Positions 5,687 to 10,788 of a stretch of DNA of 10,788 nt are shown piece after piece (position 1 is the first letter of the stretch; every line of letters starts with the position of its first letter). The position numbers and the translations under genes are program-made. The stretch is from assembly GCA_030598905.1 (NCBI GenBank), contig JAUVPA010000027.1, positions 1 to 10,788 on the forward strand, given 5' to 3'. The stretch comes from Acidimicrobiia bacterium. Its GTDB lineage: Bacteria > Actinomycetota > Acidimicrobiia > Spongiisociales > UBA5794. The notes under the pieces were generated by a model. The model was given only the letters and a program-made list of their open reading frames with translations. It did no database searches and was not told the DNA's origin.

Positions 5687-7186
5687 ATGTCGGCCGCGCC
5701 CGAAACTTCCGTTGCACGGGAACCGTCTCGTCACGCCTCTCGACCGTCGCCGTGGTGGGGCATCGTCGCCGGTTCGTGCGGCATCGCGGCCTTGGCTCTC
5801 GTCACCCTGGCGCTCGCCAATCAGAAGGCGGCGGATCGCCCGGTCGGAGAGGGAGAACTGTTCGCTCAGGAAGCCGCGACTGCGGCGGACGACCTCACCG
5901 GCGTCTACACCGATCCCTCGAACGCAGCCGAGGCAGTGCGTCACGTCCGCAACTCCTTGAGGATCGAGAGCGTGGCTCTGGTTGATCCAGAAGGGACGAT
6001 CGTCGCGGCAACGAGCACCAACTCCGTCGGAGCCGAAGTCGCCAATCCTGTGATCGCCTTCGGGCATTTCGGGAGGCGGCTGACGGCAATCGCCACTTCG
6101 ACAGCCACTCCCGTCACCATCGACGGGGTCGTTGAGTGGCCTGTCGGCTCAACCCTCTACGAAGTGCTGTATCCCCTGGGCGACGGTGCGTCGGCGGTGC
6201 TCTCGTACGACATCTCTGAATTGCTTGGCCGTCGCTCTCGGGCGAGCGGCATCGCCGCGATCACCTTGCTCCTCGTCAGCGTGGCCGCAGGCCTCGCCAT
6301 CATCGCCGCTTTGGTGCTTCTCGGCCGCCAGCGTGCGCTCGGCCGGGTTCGAGAAATGGAACGGAAAGCCGAGCTGCTTCGAACTCACTCGGCAGAGCTC
6401 GAGCGACACAACCGAGAACTCGACGAGGCAAAGCACGCCGCGGAAGATGCCCTCGCTTTGGCCGAGGAGAAGAACCGAATCAGGGCGGAGTTCGTGCTGA
6501 TGATCAACCACGAGCTTCGCACACCGCTGACCGCCGTGATCACCGGTGCGCAGATGCTGCAAGAGACCTACCTGTCGGTTGCCGATCGCGGCCAGATCCT
6601 CACAGACCTGCTGCACGACGGCGTCCGGCTTGAGCAGATGATCAGCCAGATTCTCGGCGTCGCGAGGATCGAGAATCGTGGCCTCAACTCCGCGCTGCGC
6701 GACGTGCCGATATCCCGTGTCCAGGAGCAGCTGCGCAGCGCACTTCCAGCGACGGTTCCGGTGACCCTCGAGAGTGAGTTGCTGAAAACCACTTCGATTC
6801 GCACGGACGGGCAAACCCTGTCACAACTGATCGTGTCGCTGACCGAGAACGCGACGACACACGGAGCATCGAAAGTCCGTGTGGCGATCGGTTCGGTGAT
6901 TCCGTTCGACCCGATGGCTTCGGTGGGAACTCCCCCGAGCTCGGGGATCTTCTTCTCGGTTATCGACAACGGTCCCGGCATCGAGTTGTCGTTCCTTCCG
7001 AGAGCGTTCGAGAAGTTCGAGAAGGACAGCTTTTCGTCGGGAACCGGATTGGGTCTCTACGTAGTCCGACTGATGGCGGAAGCCATCGGGTCATCGATCT
7101 CTGTGACCACGACTAACTCAGGAACTGTCATGTCGGTCGGCGTGCCAAGACCGTCGGCCGATCACGATTCAGAGGAGGCGGCGTGA
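5687..7186 (+). CDS. Two-TM sensor histidine kinase
   Basis: This 499-residue membrane kinase has a complete transmitter. A short cytoplasmic N-terminus is followed by TM1 at about residues 24-44 (WWGIVAGSCGIAALALVTLA), then an external sensor region to about residue 185 that contains VALVDPEGTIVAATS, a pattern seen in PAS-like/CACHE sensor folds. TM2 spans about 187-212, and a charged coiled coil (EMERKAELLRTHSAELERHN) runs to about 260. The HisKA H-box is NHELRTPL with phosphoacceptor His275. The HATPase part has the N-box TENATTHG (Asn388), the G1 box DNGPGI (from Asp427) and the G2 box GTGLGL (residues 452-457). All residues needed for kinase activity are present. There is no response regulator in the window. 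The start has no ribosome binding site. The stop overlaps the lipoprotein start (GTGA), implying a linked function. The signal sensed is not deducible. Confidence 0.92.
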   Translation: MSAAPETSVAREPSRHASRPSPWWGIVAGSCGIAALALVTLALANQKAADRPVGEGELFAQEAATAADDLTGVYTDPSNAAEAVRHVRNSLRIESVALVDPEGTIVAATSTNSVGAEVANPVIAFGHFGRRLTAIATSTATPVTIDGVVEWPVGSTLYEVLYPLGDGASAVLSYDISELLGRRSRASGIAAITLLLVSVAAGLAIIAALVLLGRQRALGRVREMERKAELLRTHSAELERHNRELDEAKHAAEDALALAEEKNRIRAEFVLMINHELRTPLTAVITGAQMLQETYLSVADRGQILTDLLHDGVRLEQMISQILGVARIENRGLNSALRDVPISRVQEQLRSALPATVPVTLESELLKTTSIRTDGQTLSQLIVSLTENATTHGASKVRVAIGSVIPFDPMASVGTPPSSGIFFSVIDNGPGIELSFLPRAFEKFEKDSFSSGTGLGLYVVRLMAEAIGSSISVTTTNSGTVMSVGVPRPSADHDSEEAA

Positions 7187-7551
7187 AAGGAATCCTGATT
7201 GTCGGCGTCCTCCTTCTCGCTGCATGTCAGTCAGCCGAGGCCTCGAGCCACGACATCGTCCTCTCCGAGTTCAAAATGGACGTGTCCGACGACTCGATCG
7301 AGAGTGGACGGACTCAGCTCAGCGTCTCCAACACCGGCGAGTTCGCTCACACGGTCGTTGTGGCCAATGTGAGGGGGAAGGTCCTGTTCTCCAGCCCGCT
7401 CATAGCTCCGGGCACAGAAGATGTCATCGATCTCGAGCTCCCGCCGGGCACGTACGAGTTCACCTGCCGGATCGTCGTCCAGTCTGAGGAGGGTGATCTG
7501 ATCGACCATTATGAGCGGGGGATGCGCGCAGCGGTAACCGCGCGGGGCTGA
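7183..7551 (+). CDS. Small lipoprotein with cupredoxin-like domain
   Basis: This predicted lipoprotein has 122 residues and starts with GTG, overlapping the kinase stop by 4 bases, with a strong AGGAGG at 7173-7178. A hydrophobic signal runs to a lipobox LAAC with Cys15, the residue that would be lipidated, so the mature protein should be anchored outside the membrane. The rest looks like an all-beta cupredoxin: TQLSVSNTGEFAHTVVV has the His56 that would be the first copper ligand, then LPPGTYEFTC with Cys95, and DHYERGMRAAVTA with His109 and Met114, closely resembling the usual GHxxxGMxGxxxV ending. The odd point is that Cys95 and His109 are 14 residues apart, whereas known type 1 sites usually have 2-4 residues between them. 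It may bind copper in a modified way or have lost binding. Function is unknown; translational coupling suggests it works with the kinase. Confidence 0.78.
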   Translation: MKGILIVGVLLLAACQSAEASSHDIVLSEFKMDVSDDSIESGRTQLSVSNTGEFAHTVVVANVRGKVLFSSPLIAPGTEDVIDLELPPGTYEFTCRIVVQSEEGDLIDHYERGMRAAVTARG

Positions 7552-7563
7552 GGCGAGCCGACG

Positions 7564-9078
7564 TCAGCGGCGCACAGACTCGAGAAGATTCCGGGTGACG
7601 TCGTGTACCGCACTGGTCACCGACACGTGGTATTCGACAGGATCTACGAGGCGCCGCACACCGGCGTCGAGACGGTCGAGATCGGCACGGCGCCACAGCC
7701 GCATCGTCTCGATGTCGGGGTCGCCGTCGCTGCGGACGCCACGATCGAACACGGGAACGAGCAGCTCCTCCACCGCGCCCATCTCGTCGGCGGCGAACGT
7801 TCGCTGCAGACCCTCCCGATGGGGATGATGGAGCACGATGGCCGCTCCTGGTTGGAGGTCTTCGTCTTCGCCCGACACTACGTCGGCCGTCGCCAACCCT
7901 CTCTCGTCATGGAGGCGCCAGAGACGTTTACGTCCGGGGATCGGAGTCTTCTCCGGCGTATCAGACACTTTGATGGCCGGGGACCACGAGCCGTCTTTCA
8001 CCGCAACGAGCTTGTAGACGCCTCCGAGGGCAGAGTCGCCGTGGGATGTGATCAACCGTGTGCCGACGCCGTAGACGAGGCGGTTGGCAACCGTCGCCGC
8101 GTCGATCCCGTATCGAGGCGACTCGACTTCGATCTGGGTGAGGATCTGCCAAATCGCAAGTTCGTCCAGGTCCGACGACAGCACGATGTTGACGTCGGGA
8201 AAACCCGCCGCGTCGAGCATTGCCGCAGATCGGACGGCCAGATAGGCGAGGTCACCGGAATCCAGCCGGATGCCTCGAGGCACATGACCGGCCGACTCGA
8301 GATCCTTGAACACGTCGATCGCGTTTGGCACTCCGCTGTGCAGTGTGTCCACCGTGTCGACGAGGAGTACGCACTCGTCGGGGTAGAGATTCGCATACGC
8401 GCGGAAGGCACCGATCTCGCCCTCGCCCATCGCAATGAACAGCTGCACCATCGAATGGGCATGTGTGCCCTGCGGATCGAGACCGACCGCCGTCGACAGC
8501 GCAACATTCGAGGTGAAGTCCGCGCCTCCGATGAGGGCTGCCCGGGCTCCAGCATTGGCGCCGATCGCCGGACCCCTTCGTAACCCAAATTCGAGAACGG
8601 TGTTGCCGCGAGCGGCCTCGTCCACCCGGGATGCCTTGGTCGCGATGAGCGTTTGGTAGTTGAGATGGTTGAGCAGGGACGACTCGAGAATCTGCGCCAT
8701 GGCCAGCGGACCGGTCACGACCACGGAGGGCGCGTTGGCATGGACGACCCGACCCTCAGGCACAGCTTGGAGTTGCAGCTCACCGAAGGTCCCTCCGTGC
8801 TCGAGCCACCCGAGGAACCCCTCGTCGAATCGGCCCTGCCCTCTCAGAACCTCTATGTCTGCAGCGGTAAACTCGAGCTCGTCCATCCAGTCCAACAGCC
8901 ACCCCAGACCGGCAAAGACGGCGTAACCCGCTCGGTGCTCTCCGTAGTCCGGGTACCTGCGGAAGAAGTAGTCGAATTGGACGGGTCGCTCATGGAGCTC
9001 GTGTTTCCAATAGAGCTGCGCCATCGTCAACTGGTATTGATCGGTGAACAACATCCCGGTGGAGGGCCCTCGTGTCAT
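7564..9078 (-). CDS. pncB: Nicotinate phosphoribosyltransferase
   Basis: This enzyme joins nicotinate to PRPP, giving nicotinate mononucleotide, the committed step of the Preiss-Handler NAD salvage route. At 504 residues it resembles the long Bacillus/human-type enzymes. It starts with MLFTDQYQLTMAQLYW, the typical family opening, and continues with FDYFFRRYP and AGYAVFAGL. EFGLRRGPAIGANAGA is conserved. GTHAHSMVQ has His206 and His208, one of which should be the phosphorylated His. LLVDTVDTLHSGVPNAI, GIRLDSGDLAYLA and IVLSSDLDE form the phosphate-binding side of the barrel, and YGVGTRLITS lies near the end. I chose the ATG at 9078 because GGAGG ends 5 bases upstream; a GTG at 9090 would put that site inside the gene. 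It lies 23 bases after fumC, so the two are probably co-transcribed. It converges with the lipoprotein gene, with 12 bases between the stops. Confidence 0.95.
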   Translation of the reverse strand: MTRGPSTGMLFTDQYQLTMAQLYWKHELHERPVQFDYFFRRYPDYGEHRAGYAVFAGLGWLLDWMDELEFTAADIEVLRGQGRFDEGFLGWLEHGGTFGELQLQAVPEGRVVHANAPSVVVTGPLAMAQILESSLLNHLNYQTLIATKASRVDEAARGNTVLEFGLRRGPAIGANAGARAALIGGADFTSNVALSTAVGLDPQGTHAHSMVQLFIAMGEGEIGAFRAYANLYPDECVLLVDTVDTLHSGVPNAIDVFKDLESAGHVPRGIRLDSGDLAYLAVRSAAMLDAAGFPDVNIVLSSDLDELAIWQILTQIEVESPRYGIDAATVANRLVYGVGTRLITSHGDSALGGVYKLVAVKDGSWSPAIKVSDTPEKTPIPGRKRLWRLHDERGLATADVVSGEDEDLQPGAAIVLHHPHREGLQRTFAADEMGAVEELLVPVFDRGVRSDGDPDIETMRLWRRADLDRLDAGVRRLVDPVEYHVSVTSAVHDVTRNLLESVRR

Positions 9079-9083
9079 AACTT

Positions 9084-9088
9084 CCTCC
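9084..9088 (-). promoter_or_regulatory. Ribosome binding site deciding the pncB start
   Basis: Read on the - strand, GGAGG sits 5 bases before the ATG at 9078. It overlaps codons 1-3 of an alternative GTG start at 9090, so the GTG start is unlikely. Confidence 0.7.
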
Positions 9089-9101
9089 ACATTTCGCCTC
9101 G

Positions 9102-10490
9102 TCAGCCGACCACCCCGCCCTCGGTCATCGGCCGCAAGTTCAGCGCCGCATCCAATTCCTTCGCAGGGAGGACCTGCATCTCGAGGGCCACCTCCCTGAC
9201 ACCCCGGCCTTCTGCGAAGGCCTTCTTAGCGACTTCGGCCGAGCGGTCGTAGCCGATGATGGGGACGAGCGCGGTGATGATGATGACGTCCTGCTCGAGA
9301 AGCCACCCGGCACGGGCCTCGTCGGCTTCGATGCCGGCGATGCACTTCTCCTCGAGCACCGATGCCGTGTTCGCCAAGAGATCGATCGACTCGAGCAGAT
9401 TATGAGCCATGACTGGCATCATGACGTTGAGCTCGAAGTTGCCGTTGGCGCCGCCCCACGTGACGGTAGCGTCGTTCCCGATCACCTGAGCAGCGACCAT
9501 CATCGTGGCCTCCGGTATGACGGGATTCACCTTCCCGGGCATGATCGACGAGCCCGGCTGAAGGGAAGGAAGGCTGATTTCGGCTATGCCCGTCCGCGGG
9601 CCGCTGGCCAACCAGCGGAGGTCGTTGGCGATCTTGAACATCGAGACCGCGGTCGTCTTCAAGGCCCCGGAAGCGCTGACAATCGCGTCTTTGCCGGCTT
9701 GAGCCTCGAAGTGATCGTCGGCCTCACGGAACGCGTGACCCGACGTCGCTGCCATGCGAGCGATCGCGGCTGCTGCGAAACCGTGTGGGGCGTTGATACC
9801 CGTTCCAACGGCTGTGCCTCCAAGTGCGAGCTCGAGGAGCTCGGGTAAGACTGCAGCGACGCGCCGCTCGCTCTTCCTGATCTGCGCGGCGTAGCCGGAG
9901 AATTCCTGGCCGAGACGAATGGGCGTTGCATCCATCAGGTGGGTGCGACCCGGTTTCAGAACATCGTCGAAGGCAACGGCTTTGGCCGCAAGAGCATCTC
10001 TCAAACTGCGCAACGCCGGGAGGAGGTCACTCTCGATCGCCGCTACTGCGGAGACATGCATCGCGGTGGGGATCACGTCGTTCGAGGATTGGCCCATGTT
10101 GACGTCGTCGTTCGGATGGACGAGCTTTGAGCCCAACTCACCGCCGAGAATCTCTGTCGCGCGGTTGGCGATGACCTCGTTGGCGTTCATGTTCGTCGAA
10201 GTACCGGAACCCGTCTGGAAAACATCAACGATGAACTGATCGTCAAACCGTCCATTCATCATCTCGGTGGCCGCCTCGATGACGGCCTCGGCCTTCTCGA
10301 CGTCGAGGGAGCCCATCTCTGCGTTCGTCGCCGCCGCGCTCGACTTGATCAGGCCGAGGGCCCAGATGAACTGGCGACCGAACCTCAGGCTCGATATCGG
10401 AAAGTTGTTGACGGCTCGCTGAGTCGAGGCGCCGTAGTAGGCACCTTCCGGCACCTCCACCTCGCCCATGGAATCCTCTTCAACACGCAT
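9102..10490 (-). CDS. fumC: Class II fumarate hydratase
   Basis: FumC interconverts fumarate and malate in the TCA cycle and needs no iron-sulfur cluster. From the ATG at 10490 the protein has 462 residues, the usual length, and starts [20 protein letters not shown], as FumC proteins do. Signatures in order: [41 protein letters not shown] with the catalytic-pair His184, and the superfamily loop [11 protein letters not shown] at residues 313-323 with Ser314/Ser315. Gly in IMPGKVNP, rather than the Ala usual in aspartases (IMPAKVNP), favours fumarase. [20 protein letters not shown] also matches actinobacterial FumC. An AGGAG lies 6 bases before this ATG; an in-frame ATG three bases earlier and a GTG at 10508 are less well placed. 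pncB follows 23 bases later on the same strand. Confidence 0.95.
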   Translation of the reverse strand: MRVEEDSMGEVEVPEGAYYGASTQRAVNNFPISSLRFGRQFIWALGLIKSSAAATNAEMGSLDVEKAEAVIEAATEMMNGRFDDQFIVDVFQTGSGTSTNMNANEVIANRATEILGGELGSKLVHPNDDVNMGQSSNDVIPTAMHVSAVAAIESDLLPALRSLRDALAAKAVAFDDVLKPGRTHLMDATPIRLGQEFSGYAAQIRKSERRVAAVLPELLELALGGTAVGTGINAPHGFAAAAIARMAATSGHAFREADDHFEAQAGKDAIVSASGALKTTAVSMFKIANDLRWLASGPRTGIAEISLPSLQPGSSIMPGKVNPVIPEATMMVAAQVIGNDATVTWGGANGNFELNVMMPVMAHNLLESIDLLANTASVLEEKCIAGIEADEARAGWLLEQDVIIITALVPIIGYDRSAEVAKKAFAEGRGVREVALEMQVLPAKELDAALNLRPMTEGGVVG

Positions 10491-10496
10491 CATCGG

Positions 10497-10501
10497 CTCC
10501 T
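10497..10501 (-). promoter_or_regulatory. Ribosome binding site deciding the fumC start
   Basis: AGGAG on the - strand lies 6 bases before the ATG at 10490 and 3 bases before the preceding ATG at 10493. The spacing favours 10490, which also gives the conserved [10 protein letters not shown]-terminus. Confidence 0.65.
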
Positions 10502-10560
10502 GGTCCACGCGCTCGCGTCGTTCACTGCCTTTCGAATCGCGAGGCTAGTGGCCCGTCACT

Positions 10561-10599
10561 CAACGCTCGTGGTGTCCACGCCGCATGGGTTGAGCGTTG
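10561..10599. other. Inverted repeat in the sirtuin-fumC gap
   Basis: CAACGCTC at 10561-10568 pairs with GAGCGTTG at 10592-10599, 8 bp. The loop contains a second small hairpin, CGTGG-TGT-CCACG at 10568-10580, sharing one base with the outer arm. It lies in the 132-base space between the sirtuin stop and the fumC start and could be an operator or leader structure for fumC. No clear promoter hexamers were recognised in this gap. Confidence 0.3.
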
Positions 10600-10605
10600 G
10601 GGCAC

Positions 10606-10636
10606 TCGCCATCGGTTTGAACTCAGCCGATGGCGA
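10606..10636 (-). terminator. Hairpin across the sirtuin stop codon, possible terminator
   Basis: TCGCCATCGG at 10606-10615 pairs perfectly over 10 bp with CCGATGGCGA at 10627-10636, with an 11-base loop that contains the sirtuin stop codon. On the - strand it would form at the very end of that gene's message. No T-run follows, so intrinsic termination is uncertain. Confidence 0.4.
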
Positions 10637-10787
10637 CAGCGACGGCCTGAGGAAAAACATCGGCGACATCCTCTTCGAGGCGCAGTGTCGCGACTCCGAG
10701 CTCATCGTGTTCTGTCAGGCCGAGATTGACGATGACATACGGAGTGCCCCGTCGCGCGGCAGCCAGAGGAATGTCGGCCGCCGGTGT
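10623..10787 (-). CDS. Sirtuin (Sir2-type NAD-dependent protein deacylase), C-terminal part
   Basis: The - strand frame is open from the window edge to a TGA at 10623-10625, giving 54 residues, too short to stand out by length alone. The sequence matches the end of Sir2 proteins: PAADIPLAAARRG corresponds to the helix after the GTSxxVxPAA motif, and PYVIVNLGLTEHDE is the conserved strand whose Asn contacts the NAD adenine side. ATLRLEEDVADVFPQA corresponds to the last strand and helix (the xLxGxAxEVLP pattern). Sirtuins use NAD to remove acyl groups from lysines and release nicotinamide. The catalytic His and the zinc cysteines lie beyond the window. The gene lies upstream of fumC and pncB on the same strand, separated from fumC by 132 bases with two hairpins, so it may or may not share their transcript. 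Confidence 0.7.
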   Translation of the reverse strand, partial: TPAADIPLAAARRGTPYVIVNLGLTEHDELGVATLRLEEDVADVFPQAVAVAIG

Positions 10788-10788
10788 G

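Noticed and set aside
7547..7568. Short inverted repeat GCTGA/TCAGC at the convergent junction of the lipoprotein gene and pncB
   Set aside because: Only 5 bp with a 12-base loop and no T-tract; too weak to call a terminator.
7603..8583. Long open frame on the + strand (326 codons)
   Set aside because: It lies wholly antisense to the well-supported pncB gene, and its translation is rich in Arg/His/Asp with no recognisable motif, as expected for an antisense shadow in GC-rich DNA.
8653..9252. + strand frame of 199 codons
   Set aside because: Antisense to the start of pncB and the end of fumC; no protein-like motifs.
9102..10490. Aspartate ammonia-lyase as an alternative to fumarase
   Set aside because: The loop reads IMPGKVNP with Gly and the N-terminus reads MRVEEDSMG, both typical of FumC; aspartases usually have IMPAKVNP.
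1..10788. CRISPR arrays, tRNA or rRNA genes, insertion sequences or phage genes
   Set aside because: No regularly spaced repeats, no recognisable RNA gene, and no transposase or integrase motif was seen on either strand.

Overview
This high-GC window carries conserved housekeeping genes and no sign of phage, transposon or CRISPR sequence. An LLM-class (F420-type) oxidoreductase, a SufC-SufS-SufU set, a FadE-type acyl-CoA dehydrogenase and an Mtb-like class II fumarase together suggest an environmental actinobacterium (Actinomycetota, possibly Acidimicrobiia). That placement is inferred from gene content and style, not from a marker gene.

Layout. Positions 2-310 (+) hold the C-terminal end of a TlpA/thioredoxin-type protein. 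It converges on an acyl-CoA dehydrogenase (337-1458, -). The dehydrogenase is divergent from an LLM oxidoreductase (1585-2517, +). Next is a + strand run: sufC (2590-3345), sufS (3342-4571), sufU (4603-5055) and a nicotinamidase-type hydrolase (5052-5636). sufC/sufS and sufU/pncA overlap by 4 bases. After a 50-base gap with a palindrome come a two-TM sensor histidine kinase (5687-7186) and, overlapping it by 4 bases, a small lipoprotein with a cupredoxin-like pattern (7183-7551). On the - strand, reading right to left, are the C-terminal end of a sirtuin (10623-10787), fumC (9102-10490) and a nicotinate phosphoribosyltransferase (7564-9078). No stretch longer than 300 bases lacks a gene.

How the genes may work together. 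SufS and SufU form the sulfur-mobilising half of the SUF iron-sulfur machinery and SufC is its ATPase, but sufB and sufD are not in the window. Nicotinamidase (nicotinamide to nicotinate) and nicotinate phosphoribosyltransferase (nicotinate to NaMN) are consecutive steps of NAD salvage, and the sirtuin is an NAD consumer that releases nicotinamide. So three genes of one nicotinamide cycle lie within about 5.7 kb, on opposite strands. The kinase and lipoprotein sit in the middle of that group.

The least ordinary signals are three: short CT-phased heptamer arrays just upstream of the LLM gene and of sufC, one of them folding into a 15-bp perfect hairpin; the lipoprotein's copper-site-like residues with a long insert between Cys and His; and the kinase-lipoprotein pair, which has no response regulator in view.
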